Part shown: one piece after another, positions 1 through 7,017 of the stretch
How the letters are laid out: each line of letters opens with the position of its first letter
How positions within the stretch are numbered: the stretch's first letter is position 1
Assembly: GCA_964529795.1 (NCBI GenBank)
Contig: CAZGXM010000063.1
Location: 1 to 15,775, forward strand
Length of the DNA: 15,775 nucleotides
Reading direction: 5' to 3'
Source: CAZGXM01 sp964529795
Lineage (GTDB): Bacteria > Bacillota > JADQBR01
Translations under genes and position numbers: made by a program
The notes under the pieces: generated by a model
Told to the model about the DNA's origin: nothing
Database searches by the model: none
The model's input: the letters and a program-made list of their open reading frames with translations, nothing else

Positions 1-834
1 CCGCACCAAAAAGAAATTTTCCAAAGACTTGGACATTTTTTCCTGATTAACCGTGACAAAACCGTTATGCATCCAGTAACGAACAAAAGGTTCCTCACCG
101 GTATAGGCTTCTGCCTGGGCGATTTCATTTTCATGGTGGGGGAAAATCAAGTCGTATCCGCCGCCGTGAATATCAAAACCATTAAAAAGATATTTTAAAG
201 ACATGGCCGAACATTCAATGTGCCACCCGGGACGGCCGGGCCCCCAGGGGCTGTCCCACGCGGGTTCCCCGGGCTTTGCCGTTTTCCATAAGGCAAAATC
301 CAGGGGATCTTTCTTGCGTGTATCCACGTCCACCCGGGTACCAGCCCGAAGGTCATCAATTGAACGTTGGGACAACTTGCCGTAACCGGGAAAACTGCGC
401 ACGTCAAAGTAAACATTTCCTTCCATCTCGTACCCGTGCCCGTTGTCCACTATGGTCTTGACCATCTCAACAATTTCGTCCATATGATCCGTAACCCTGG
501 GATGATAGTCAGCTCTTCTCACCCCTAAAGCATCGGCATCTTGAAAATATTCGGCAATGTATTTTTCCGCCAGTTCCCGGGTACCGGTATTTTCCTCCTT
601 GGCCCGGTTAATTATCTTATCATCAACATCAGTGAAGTTCTGCACGTAAATAACCTTGTATCCCCGGTACTGCAAATACCGCCTCACCACATCAAACACC
701 ACAACAGGCCGGGCATTGCCCAGATGAATATGGTTATAAGTGGTAGGGCCGCAGACGTACATGTGAACTTTTCCCGGTTCTCTGGTAGACAACTCCTCTT
801 TTCGGCGGGTAAGCGTGTTGTATACCCTAATCAT
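1..834 (-). CDS. cysS: Cysteinyl-tRNA synthetase, C-terminal part off the window
   Basis: Class I aminoacyl-tRNA synthetase that charges tRNA-Cys with cysteine in the cytoplasm. The first 278 codons are visible and the frame is still open at base 1; the family is usually about 460-480 residues, so the anticodon-binding C-terminus lies outside. Seen: VCGPT with the zinc ligand Cys28, the HIGH-type signature HIHLGN at residues 35-40, Cys208 in HIECSAM, HHENE at 233-237 (remaining zinc ligands), and KMSKS at 266-270 followed by LGKFFLVR. The ATG at 834 has an upstream GGAGGT eight bases away and overlaps the end of cysE by 8 bases, so the two are translationally coupled. Expression therefore depends on the cysE promoter and T-box. 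Nothing looks damaged in the visible part. Confidence 0.97.
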   Translation of the reverse strand, partial: MIRVYNTLTRRKEELSTREPGKVHMYVCGPTTYNHIHLGNARPVVVFDVVRRYLQYRGYKVIYVQNFTDVDDKIINRAKEENTGTRELAEKYIAEYFQDADALGVRRADYHPRVTDHMDEIVEMVKTIVDNGHGYEMEGNVYFDVRSFPGYGKLSQRSIDDLRAGTRVDVDTRKKDPLDFALWKTAKPGEPAWDSPWGPGRPGWHIECSAMSLKYLFNGFDIHGGGYDLIFPHHENEIAQAEAYTGEEPFVRYWMHNGFVTVNQEKMSKSLENFFLVR

Positions 835-1492
835 CCTTTCTAACCTCCAACTCTTCGATTCTTGCTTCCAATCTTTGAATTTTTCTCTGCAGGCAAAGCA
901 TCATTTCCGCCACCGGGTCCGGCAGTTGCCCGTGCTGCAGGTCAATAGCACTTACGTCGGCATCAGCAATATTTTTCCCATTTCTCACCACAACTTTCCC
1001 GGGTACGCCAACCACGGTGCAATTGTCCGGCACATCTCTGAGTACCACGGAGCCGGCACCGATCTTAACGTTGTTTCCGATGGTAATAGAGCCCAACACT
1101 TTGGCACCGGTACTTATCACCACATTATTGCCTACCGTGGGATGCCTTTTGCCTTTTTCCTTGCCGGTGCCTCCCAGGGTAACTCCCTGGTATAAGGTGA
1201 CATTGTCCCCTACTTCCGCTGTCTCTCCGATTACAACTCCCATACCGTGGTCGATAAACAACCCCTCACCAATTTTTGCACCAGGATGAATCTCGATCCC
1301 AGTCAACCAACGATTAGATTGTGATATAAACCGCGCCAGGAAAAAAAAGTTATGTCTCAATAACCAGTGTGCCACCCTGTGTAATAAAACCGCATGAAAT
1401 CCGGGATAAGTAAAGATAATCTCCCACACGCTGCGCGCGGCAGGATCCCGCTCGAATACCACCTTGATATCTTTTTTAATCCGTTTAAACAT
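827..1492 (-). CDS. cysE: Serine O-acetyltransferase
   Basis: Transfers acetyl from acetyl-CoA to L-serine, giving O-acetylserine, the acceptor of sulfide in cysteine synthesis. The 221-residue product matches the short bacterial form. It has an N-terminal helical region (MFKRIKKDIKVVFERDPAARS), then left-handed beta-helix hexapeptide repeats from about residue 65 to 165. These include the catalytic-site segment IDHGMGVVIGETAEVGD and the loop TLGGTGKEKGKRHP that is diagnostic for CysE. The C-terminus (about 190-218) is a charged heptad-like helix, LQRKIQRLEARIEELEVRK. The ATG at 1492 is preceded by GGGGGAGG ten bases upstream. The gene is first in a cysE-cysS operon, lies directly behind a T-box leader, and its last 8 bases overlap cysS. 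Confidence 0.96.
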   Translation of the reverse strand: MFKRIKKDIKVVFERDPAARSVWEIIFTYPGFHAVLLHRVAHWLLRHNFFFLARFISQSNRWLTGIEIHPGAKIGEGLFIDHGMGVVIGETAEVGDNVTLYQGVTLGGTGKEKGKRHPTVGNNVVISTGAKVLGSITIGNNVKIGAGSVVLRDVPDNCTVVGVPGKVVVRNGKNIADADVSAIDLQHGQLPDPVAEMMLCLQRKIQRLEARIEELEVRKDD

Positions 1493-1521
1493 AAGTTTCT
1501 TGCCTCCCCCGCTGTCAAAAT

Positions 1522-1792
1522 ATTAACAAAAAGCCCCTCAAGACTCTGCCAGAGACGAGGGGCCGCGGTTCCACTCTGTTTAAACCGCAAAAACGGTTTC
1601 ACTTTAAGCCTGCAATAACGGCACAACCGGCACTGCCTACTGGCACCCTTTTGATCTTTCGGCAGCACTGCTCGGGAACGCACTTCAATGTAACAGTCCT
1701 TGGGTCTGCTTCCAGCCGATGACAGACCCTCTCTGAAAAGCTTGTCACATCTACTCTTTCCTTCATTGCATTTATAAGTATTACACTTGCTT
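1522..1792 (-). promoter_or_regulatory. T-box leader (probable tRNA-Cys sensor) upstream of cysE
   Basis: Transcribed leader between the cysE promoter and gene. Read on the minus strand, the conserved T-box sequence AGAGTGGAACCGCGG lies at 1577-1563. Its GCCCCTC end (1563-1557) pairs with GAGGGGC (1539-1533) in a terminator hairpin followed by TTTTTGTTAAT. Stem I is visible: an AGTAG segment at about 1755-1751, ATGTGACA (1750-1743) pairing with TGTTACAT (1695-1688), AGAGAG, and a GGGTCTG/CAGACCC apical stem (1729-1723 with 1708-1702) enclosing a GGCTGGAA loop. A TGC triplet at 1682-1680, just after TGAAG on the 3' side of the specifier loop, is the likely specifier (Cys). Known mechanism: uncharged tRNA pairs with the specifier and T-box and favours antitermination. 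The specifier assignment is inferred from position and context. Confidence 0.9.
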
Positions 1793-1797
1793 TTCTC

Positions 1798-1827
1798 ATT
1801 ATAACCCTCACTTTTCAGTGTTGTCAA
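1798..1827 (-). promoter_or_regulatory. Sigma-A-type promoter for the cysE-cysS T-box transcript
   Basis: Minus strand: TTGACA at 1827-1822, an 18-base spacer, and TATAAT at 1803-1798, both hexamers perfect. The -35 lies inside the last codons of gltX and the -10 lies just past its stop, so cysE-cysS is started independently of gltX. The predicted transcription start near 1791 falls right before the T-box. Confidence 0.85.
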
Positions 1828-3295
1828 TAAAAGCTGCTCCTTTTGTCACCTTTGCCAGGCTAGAGTCAACACGACTGATACAAACACCAACCCCAAGCAC
1901 GGGAATTAAATCATGAAGCTCGGGGCCCCGCATTTTACCGGTAAGGGCCACCCTGAGGGGCATAAAGACCTTCTTCCCTCCCAGTTTCAATTCCTTGGTA
2001 ATACTTTTTAGCATCTTTTTCACTGCATCAGGTTCCAGTCCTTCCAGCTGCAACAACTTTTCCTTAAACAAGTCAATCACCCGGGGCACCTGTTCTTGCT
2101 GCAATACCTGCCGCGCCTGTTCATCCTCTATTATTACTTCCTTCCCGAGAAGCAACTGAAAATGTTCCGTCACATCGCTGACTTTGGATAAATAGGGTTG
2201 AATCACTCTCATCTGAGCCATAAACAAATCCCAATTCACATCCCGCTCATTTTCCGGCAGGCACCCTGCTGATTGCAGGTATGGCAAGGCCATGCGGGCA
2301 ATCCTTTCAGTACCGGTCCGCCTGATGTACACTCCGTTTAACCAGTTTAGCTTTTCAAAGTCAAACACCGCCGGATTTTTGGCCACCCTGTCCAGGGAAA
2401 ACTCCTCTATCAACTGTTCCAGGGCAAGTATTTCTTCCTCACCTTCAGGAGACCAGCCCAGGAGCGCCAAAAAGTTCACCAGCGCCTCTGGTAAGTATCC
2501 CTGCTGTCGATACTGGACAACGGCAGTGTCACCGTGGCGTTTGCTCATTTTGGAGCGGTCTTTTCCCAGAATCAAAGAAATATGCGCAAACCGGGGTATT
2601 TCCAGGCCCAAAGCCTCATAAAGCAACACTTGGCGCGGGGTATTGGAAAGATGCTCTTCCCCACGAACAACATGGGAAATTTTCATTAAGGCATCATCAA
2701 TGACGACGGCAAAGTTGTATGTAGGAATACCGTCGGACTTGACAATGATATAATCCCCAACACCGTCACTGTCAAAAACCACCTTGCCGCGAACCATATC
2801 ATCGATAACAATTTGCTGCCCCTCCGGCACCTTAAAGCGGGTAACCGGCTTTCTACCCCGAGCAATAAACTCCTCTTCCTGCTCTTTGGTCAAGTTGCGG
2901 CAGCGACCCGGGTAACGGGGCAGTTCACCTCGGGCCATCAGTCTCTGCCTATCCTCTTCCAGTTCTTCCGCAGTACAATAGCAGTAATATGCCTGTCCGC
3001 TGGCTAGAAGTTTATCGGTATATTCTTTATAAATATCCAGTCTCTCCATTTGGCGGTAAGGGCCGAATTCGCCGCCGACCTGGATACCTTCATCCCATTC
3101 AAGTCCCAACCATTTCAAAGATGTCAAAATGTTTTCCTCCCATTCGGGAGCAGAGCGTTCTTGATCCGTATCCTCAATCCGCACTATAAACTGACCGTCG
3201 TATTTTTTCGCCAATAAATAATTAAATAAAGCCGAGCGGGCACCGCCAATGTGTAAGGGACCTGTAGGACTTGGTGCAAATCTTACCCTAACCAT
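1808..3295 (-). CDS. gltX: Glutamyl-tRNA synthetase
   Basis: Class I synthetase charging tRNA-Glu (and, in many Firmicutes, tRNA-Gln for later amidation; which type this is cannot be told here). The 495-residue product is of normal length. Seen: RFAPSPTGPLHIGG with the HIGH motif at 15-18, a CYC motif (Cys105, Cys107) with Cys132 as a candidate zinc site, RGEEHLSNTPRQ near 211-222, and SKMSKRHGD with KMSKR at 249-253. The frame stays open upstream to 3352, but the conserved N-terminus MVRVRFAPSPTG and the AAGGGGG site seven bases ahead place the start at the ATG at 3295. It follows ispF after 65 bases that hold a probable promoter. The tail overlaps the promoter of cysE. Confidence 0.97.
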   Translation of the reverse strand: MVRVRFAPSPTGPLHIGGARSALFNYLLAKKYDGQFIVRIEDTDQERSAPEWEENILTSLKWLGLEWDEGIQVGGEFGPYRQMERLDIYKEYTDKLLASGQAYYCYCTAEELEEDRQRLMARGELPRYPGRCRNLTKEQEEEFIARGRKPVTRFKVPEGQQIVIDDMVRGKVVFDSDGVGDYIIVKSDGIPTYNFAVVIDDALMKISHVVRGEEHLSNTPRQVLLYEALGLEIPRFAHISLILGKDRSKMSKRHGDTAVVQYRQQGYLPEALVNFLALLGWSPEGEEEILALEQLIEEFSLDRVAKNPAVFDFEKLNWLNGVYIRRTGTERIARMALPYLQSAGCLPENERDVNWDLFMAQMRVIQPYLSKVSDVTEHFQLLLGKEVIIEDEQARQVLQQEQVPRVIDLFKEKLLQLEGLEPDAVKKMLKSITKELKLGGKKVFMPLRVALTGKMRGPELHDLIPVLGVGVCISRVDSSLAKVTKGAAFIDNTEK

Positions 3296-3323
3296 AGAAA
3301 TACCCCCTTGTTGTTCTTTTGCA

Positions 3324-3352
3324 ATTATACCCTGTACCAAGCGCCAACGCAA
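3324..3352 (-). promoter_or_regulatory. Probable promoter for gltX
   Basis: Minus strand: perfect TATAAT at 3329-3324, 17-base spacer, weak -35 TTGCGT at 3352-3347. It sits in the 65-base ispF-gltX gap and gives a leader of about 22 bases ahead of the gltX start at 3295. The poor -35 lowers confidence; gltX may also be reached by read-through from ispF. Confidence 0.5.
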
Positions 3353-3360
3353 ACCTGAAA

Positions 3361-3849
3361 CTACCCGAAAAGTCCCTGCTTTTTGTAAACCACTGCCACA
3401 GCATGAGCAGCAATACCCCGGCCCAAGCCGGTGAACCCCAACCCTTCGGTAGTTGTGGCCTTAATGTTGATTTGGCTTTCAGCCAAAGCCATTGTTTCAG
3501 CCAAATGTCTGACCATTTCCGGTATATAAGGGCTTAGCTTGGGCTGTTCCGCGACAATAATACAGTCAATATTGCCAATAGCATAACCGTTTTCGGCAAC
3601 CATTGCCGACACCTTCTCCAGCAAAAGCAAACTGGAAATATTCTTATACTGCGGGCCGGAATCGGGAAAATGCCGGCCGATATCCCTCTGAGCAATAGCC
3701 CCCAGTAAAGCATCCATAATCGCGTGAACCAGCACGTCAGCATCGGAATGCCCCGCCAAACCCAAATGATACTCCACCTTCTCCCCGCCAAGAATCAAGT
3801 CCCGGTTTTTTACCAAACGGTGAACATCGTAACCGATTCCTACTCGCAT
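3361..3849 (-). CDS. ispF: 2-C-methyl-D-erythritol 2,4-cyclodiphosphate synthase
   Basis: Fifth step of the non-mevalonate (MEP) isoprenoid pathway: closes CDP-methylerythritol phosphate to the cyclodiphosphate, releasing CMP. At 162 residues it has the usual length of this trimeric enzyme. Seen: the N-terminal signature MRVGIGYDVHRL (metal ligands Asp8 and His10), the GHSDADVLVHAIMDALLGA segment with the third ligand His, HFPDSGPQYKN, and the C-terminal KATTTEGLGFTGLGRGIAAHAVA. The ATG at 3849 lies inside the end of ispD (10-base overlap), and a GGGGGTAG site is upstream within ispD. This is strong translational coupling with the enzyme two steps earlier in the pathway. Confidence 0.97.
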   Translation of the reverse strand: MRVGIGYDVHRLVKNRDLILGGEKVEYHLGLAGHSDADVLVHAIMDALLGAIAQRDIGRHFPDSGPQYKNISSLLLLEKVSAMVAENGYAIGNIDCIIVAEQPKLSPYIPEMVRHLAETMALAESQINIKATTTEGLGFTGLGRGIAAHAVAVVYKKQGLFG

Positions 3850-4529
3850 GTTTCTACCCCCATCAGCACTGATGCAATCTTTAAATCCTCCGGAGTGGTC
3901 ACTTTTAAATTGGAATAGTCACCCCTTACCACTGTAACTTTATGCCCAGACAGTTCCACCAACATGGCCTCATCATAAACCAACGGGGGAAAAGGAGTGT
4001 TAAAAGCCTCCTTTAAAAGCTGATACTTAAACGCCTGGGGTGTCTGTACAGCCCATAGCCGCTGCCGCTCTAAAGTAACTACCACTTTTTCCCGCTCAAC
4101 TTCTTTAATACAGTCTTTAACGGGGACAGCAGCTATGGCTGCACCTGCCTGCAAAGCTTTTTCCAAAACCTGGTGAAGTAAGCAGCAAGTTAAAAGTGGT
4201 CGTGCTCCATCATGCACGACCACTACATCAGTATCAGGACTGCATTTCTCCAAACCGCGGGCCACTGAGTCAACCCGCTCCTTGCCGCCCGGTACCAGCG
4301 CTTGCACTTTCCCGAAGGAATACCTGTCCACAACCTCCTCCCGGCAAAAATCAATTTCTTCTTTCCGCACCACTAAAATTACACCGTTTATCAACTCACT
4401 GTTTTCAAATACGGCCAACGTATGTGCCAGTATTGGTTTGCCATTAAGAGAAAGATACTGCTTGTTAACGTTGCTTTGCATTCTGCTTCCCTGCCCGGCG
4501 GCAGGGATAATCGCAGTTATGTGAGGCAT
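3840..4529 (-). CDS. ispD: 2-C-methyl-D-erythritol 4-phosphate cytidylyltransferase
   Basis: Third MEP-pathway step: joins CTP and methylerythritol 4-phosphate to CDP-methylerythritol. The product is 229 residues, full length. Seen: the nucleotide-binding N-terminus IIPAAGQGSRM followed by KQYLSLNGKPIL, the central VVVHDGARPLL, LWAVQTPQAFKY, YDEAMLVE, and the C-terminal NLKVTTPEDLKIA. The start is the ATG at 4529 with GGGGAG upstream. The first 13 bases overlap the end of the PIN/TRAM gene and the last 10 bases overlap ispF, so all three genes appear to be one translationally coupled unit driven from 5680-5708. Confidence 0.96.
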   Translation of the reverse strand: MPHITAIIPAAGQGSRMQSNVNKQYLSLNGKPILAHTLAVFENSELINGVILVVRKEEIDFCREEVVDRYSFGKVQALVPGGKERVDSVARGLEKCSPDTDVVVVHDGARPLLTCCLLHQVLEKALQAGAAIAAVPVKDCIKEVEREKVVVTLERQRLWAVQTPQAFKYQLLKEAFNTPFPPLVYDEAMLVELSGHKVTVVRGDYSNLKVTTPEDLKIASVLMGVETCE

Positions 4530-5641
4530 TGATACTCCCCTCGCTCAACCTGTTGATTGTTTGCTTTGCCCCGGTTATTAGGCTTGGCAAAAATCATTCT
4601 GCCGGCAGCGGTTTGAAGAACACTGGTCACCAGGACATTAACTGTCCTGCCGATAAATCTTCTGCCATTTTCCACCACTATCATGGTGCCGTCGTCAAGA
4701 TAACCAATACCCTGCCCCGCTTCCTTACCATCTTTAATTACCTGCACTGACATTTCTTCGCCCGGCAACACCACGGGTTTAACTGCGTTGGCCAATTCAT
4801 TTATGTTCAAAACTTTTACTCCTTGAAGTTCTGCAACTTTGTTCAAGTTAAAATCGTTGGTAAGTATGTCTCCATCCAACTTTTGGGCCAGTCTGACCAA
4901 CTTGCTGTCCACTTCGGATATATCATCAAAATCCTCTTCGTGGATTTTCACAAGCACGTCAAACTCTTTGCGCATTTTGTTCAATATATCCAAACCCCGG
5001 CGTCCCCGGTTTCTTTTTAATAAGTCCGAAGAGTCTGCTATATGCCGCAGTTCTTCCAGAATAAAACCGGGAATAATTAAAATCCCCTCAATAAATCCGG
5101 TTTTGCAAATGTCCGCGATACGTCCGTCAATAATGACACTGGTATCCAGTATCTTTACATTGTGTTTTGTGTGAGCAGGCTTGGCCACGGATTTTTCCCT
5201 TGACCGGGAAAATATAGCCGGAACGGATAGTAGTTCCTCTTTTTTCTTGACACCGACACTGAGACCAAGATAACCCAAAATCAAGCTGGCCACCAAAGGC
5301 AAATATACACCAACCAGGGGTATTCTTTCCAGGGAAGACCCTAATAAAAGCGCAATGATAAGACCAAATATAAGTCCAATAGCCCCGCCGACGATGTCCT
5401 GAATAGGTGTTTTATAAAGCTTAACTTCCATCCAACCGGTTATTTGCACAACAAAACGGATAAGATACGGTGCTACAGAAAATCCTATCAATGCTGCAAC
5501 AATAGTACTAAGCCCGATAATCGCCCATTTAACTTCCAAAGGCCCGGCGTGCCACAACAGTACCAGGGTATTGCTTAAAGAAAAACCTCCGCCACCGGCC
5601 AAAATTGAGATAAGTATTCTCACAAATTTTTTCATCATCAT
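4517..5641 (-). CDS. yacL: Membrane-anchored PIN/TRAM domain protein (YacL family)
   Basis: 374 residues. The N-terminal part holds about four hydrophobic membrane segments (roughly 7-30, 38-60, 83-103, 107-130). A PIN nuclease-like domain follows (about 163-285) with the acidic residues ILDTS (Asp166), IIDGR (Asp172), EELRH (Glu196/197), Asp245, and LTND (Asp263). A TRAM RNA-binding domain (about 290-352) closes it. The PIN fold and acidic set suggest metal-dependent RNA cleavage at the membrane, but the substrate is not established, so this is inference. Three ATG codons lie in a row (5641, 5638, 5635) behind GGAGG; the first is annotated, though the second is better spaced. Its position before ispD matches Bacillus yacL. 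It overlaps ispD by 13 bases. Confidence 0.93.
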   Translation of the reverse strand: MMMKKFVRILISILAGGGGFSLSNTLVLLWHAGPLEVKWAIIGLSTIVAALIGFSVAPYLIRFVVQITGWMEVKLYKTPIQDIVGGAIGLIFGLIIALLLGSSLERIPLVGVYLPLVASLILGYLGLSVGVKKKEELLSVPAIFSRSREKSVAKPAHTKHNVKILDTSVIIDGRIADICKTGFIEGILIIPGFILEELRHIADSSDLLKRNRGRRGLDILNKMRKEFDVLVKIHEEDFDDISEVDSKLVRLAQKLDGDILTNDFNLNKVAELQGVKVLNINELANAVKPVVLPGEEMSVQVIKDGKEAGQGIGYLDDGTMIVVENGRRFIGRTVNVLVTSVLQTAAGRMIFAKPNNRGKANNQQVERGEYQCLT

Positions 5642-5679
5642 CTCACCTCCCTTGTATATTTTTACTTATTAACAGTCAC

Positions 5680-5708
5680 ATTATACGGCGAACTGGAAAT
5701 TAATTCAA
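5680..5708 (-). promoter_or_regulatory. Promoter for yacL-ispD-ispF
   Basis: Minus strand: TTGAAT at 5708-5703, 17-base spacer, perfect TATAAT at 5685-5680. It is placed about 40 bases ahead of the yacL start and after the carD terminator. Confidence 0.7.
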
Positions 5709-5719
5709 GGAGAGCAGAT

Positions 5720-5746
5720 AAAAAAAGACCAGGAACCTAAAGTTCC
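5720..5746 (-). terminator. Weak intrinsic terminator after carD
   Basis: Minus strand: GGAAC (5746-5742), a five-base loop, GTTCC (5736-5732), then a run of seven T (5726-5720). The stem is only five pairs plus a wobble, so read-through into yacL is possible. It lies 3 bases past the carD stop. Confidence 0.55.
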
Positions 5747-5749
5747 CGA

Positions 5750-6226
5750 TTAAGCAAATACACCTTCTAAAAGGCTTTCTACTTGTTCTTCCCCTTCTCC
5801 TTTAGCCAGCACCAATTCACTCACAAGAATTTGTTTGGCATTGTCCAGCATTTTCCGTTCCCCGGTCGATAATCCCTTCTCCCGATCACGGAGCACTAAA
5901 TTTCTTACTACTTCAGCAACCTCAAAAATATTGCCGCTCTTAATTTTTTCCATGTTAGCACGATAGCGGTGATTCCAGTTCGTACTCATGGTACTTTTTT
6001 TATCCCTAAGAATGTTAAATACTTTTTGAATACCCGCTTCATCAATCACCTGTCGGATACCTACTTCTCCCGCACTGTCCATGGGTACCATCACCTTCAT
6101 GTCTCCGATAGGCATACGCATCACATAATACTTTCGTTTTTCACCCAATACCTCTTTTTCCTCAATGGCTTCAATAACACCGGCACCATGCATAGGGTAA
6201 ACCACTTTATCTCCCACTTTAAACAT
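5750..6226 (-). CDS. carD: CarD/CdnL-type RNA polymerase-binding transcription factor
   Basis: 158 residues, the usual length for CarD-family regulators. Residues 1-60 form the RNA-polymerase-interacting domain (MFKVGDKVVYPMHGAGVIEAI..., shared with the transcription-repair coupling factor Mfd). The rest (about 70-158) is the basic helical DNA-binding domain with RDKKSTMSTNWNHRYRANMEK and VRNLVLRDREKGLS. In studied bacteria these proteins bind the polymerase beta subunit and stabilise the open promoter complex; here that role is by homology. The start is the ATG at 6226 with a modest AGGT site. It has two strong tandem promoters and a weak terminator of its own, so it is probably mostly monocistronic. 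Confidence 0.94.
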   Translation of the reverse strand: MFKVGDKVVYPMHGAGVIEAIEEKEVLGEKRKYYVMRMPIGDMKVMVPMDSAGEVGIRQVIDEAGIQKVFNILRDKKSTMSTNWNHRYRANMEKIKSGNIFEVAEVVRNLVLRDREKGLSTGERKMLDNAKQILVSELVLAKGEGEEQVESLLEGVFA

Positions 6227-6263
6227 CTACCTGTTCTACCCCCCAGTCACACTTGATAATGAT

Positions 6264-6293
6264 ATTATACCAAAATTAAAAGCAAAATGTCAA
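6264..6293 (-). promoter_or_regulatory. carD promoter, proximal
   Basis: Minus strand: perfect TTGACA at 6293-6288, 18-base spacer, perfect TATAAT at 6269-6264. The expected start is about 30 bases ahead of the carD ATG. Confidence 0.8.
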
Positions 6294-6303
6294 AAGATTA
6301 TAT

Positions 6304-6333
6304 ATTATATCACATGGTTTTTGGCAATGTCAA
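6304..6333 (-). promoter_or_regulatory. carD promoter, distal
   Basis: Minus strand: perfect TTGACA at 6333-6328, 18-base spacer, perfect TATAAT at 6309-6304. It lies exactly 40 bases upstream of the proximal promoter in the same direction, with different spacer sequence, so it does not look like a simple duplication. Confidence 0.7.
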
Positions 6334-6341
6334 TTATTTTT

Positions 6342-6359
6342 AACAGGCCGAACAGGCCG
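6342..6359. repeat. Tandem 9-bp direct repeat upstream of carD promoters
   Basis: AACAGGCCG occurs twice back to back (6342-6350 and 6351-6359), just upstream of the distal carD -35. It could be a regulator site or simple slippage; no known site matches. Confidence 0.6.
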
Positions 6360-6407
6360 CCGCAAACTATTCTTATGGAAACTCGAGAAGAACGGTTTAT
6401 ACTTTGA

Positions 6408-6421
6408 AAGTTAATCAACTT
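6408..6421. repeat. Small inverted repeat between divergent promoters
   Basis: AAGTT-AATC-AACTT, five-base arms with a four-base centre, roughly 40 bases upstream of the plus-strand -35. It is a possible operator and nothing more can be said. Confidence 0.35.
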
Positions 6422-6458
6422 AAATGATGTGTCCATTTTTTTTGAAACAAGTGCTTTA

Positions 6459-6488
6459 TTGACAATCTCTACAGGTAACCATTATAAT
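6459..6488 (+). promoter_or_regulatory. Promoter for the plus-strand gene at 6523
   Basis: Perfect TTGACA at 6459-6464, 18-base spacer, perfect TATAAT at 6483-6488. It gives a leader of about 28 bases that includes AAAGGAGATGA. Confidence 0.8.
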
Positions 6489-6522
6489 TAAACAGAAGCG
6501 AGAAAGGAGATGAACTTTTACA

Positions 6523-6933
6523 GTGGGCGCCAGTGAGAAAAATAAAGTTGATGTTCAAAATTTTCAGGATACAGTTTCTCAATTTCTCGTCCGTCACCAA
6601 AGCATCTTGGATGTTTTGTCCAAGTTTCAAGAAGCTAACGCCAGGGTTAACCGAGCAGTAGTTAAGAGCGTGACCAACTGCGGCTGCCTGAAGATAAAGG
6701 CTGAAAAGAAACCCATCCCGGAATCCGTTTGCCTCAGCGACCTGAAAGACTTATTGGACTCACATTTGGAGGGGCAACTTTGTGAGGAATGCCAGGAGAT
6801 CATTGAAGCAGAATTGGGAAAAGCATTGTTTTATACCACCGCTCTCTGTCATACGCTGGGATTGGATTTAGATAAAGTTATGGTCAAGGAGTATGAAAAA
6901 GTATCAACTCTGAGACTGTTTAACTTCACGTAA
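6523..6933 (+). CDS. Small Cys-containing protein with MazG-like C-terminal half, function unknown
   Basis: 136 residues, mostly helical, no signal peptide or membrane segment. The GTG at 6523 follows a stop in frame and an AAAGGAGATGA site. Cysteines lie in NCGC (53, 55), at 70, in LCEEC (87, 90) and at 109, so metal binding is possible. Residues about 86-127 (EECQEIIEAELGKALFYTT and following LGLDLDKVMVKEYEK) resemble the second half of MazG-type all-alpha NTP pyrophosphohydrolases, whose pattern is E-E-L-G-D-x-L-F/W. Here the usual metal-binding Asp is Lys100, so the protein may be catalytically dead or only distantly related. A DUF1573-like label may be assigned by databases; I cannot verify that. 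It is the only plus-strand gene inside the otherwise minus-strand cluster. It has its own strong promoter and terminator. Coding is well supported; function is not. Confidence 0.85.
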   Translation: MGASEKNKVDVQNFQDTVSQFLVRHQSILDVLSKFQEANARVNRAVVKSVTNCGCLKIKAEKKPIPESVCLSDLKDLLDSHLEGQLCEECQEIIEAELGKALFYTTALCHTLGLDLDKVMVKEYEKVSTLRLFNFT

Positions 6934-6955
6934 AAATCTTTTAACCGAGAAACGC

Positions 6956-6984
6956 AAAAATGCACCCTTGACTGGTGCATTTTT
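6956..6984. terminator. Bidirectional intrinsic terminator
   Basis: Eleven-pair hairpin: AAAAATGCACC (6956-6966), seven-base loop, GGTGCATTTTT (6974-6984), with T-runs in both directions. It ends the plus-strand gene at 6523-6933 and can also stop minus-strand transcripts coming from radA. Confidence 0.9.
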
Positions 6985-7017
6985 TATTTGTGCTTCCTAC
7001 TTTTGTTTCTGGAACAG

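Noticed and set aside
1357..1827. Minus-strand 156-codon open frame across the cysE leader
   Set aside because: It covers the cysE promoter and the T-box and enters cysE in another frame; the conserved RNA explains the region.
6305..6436. Minus-strand 43-codon open frame starting MDTSFKLINF upstream of carD
   Set aside because: No Shine-Dalgarno site, runs into the distal carD promoter and ends inside its -10; no recognisable family.
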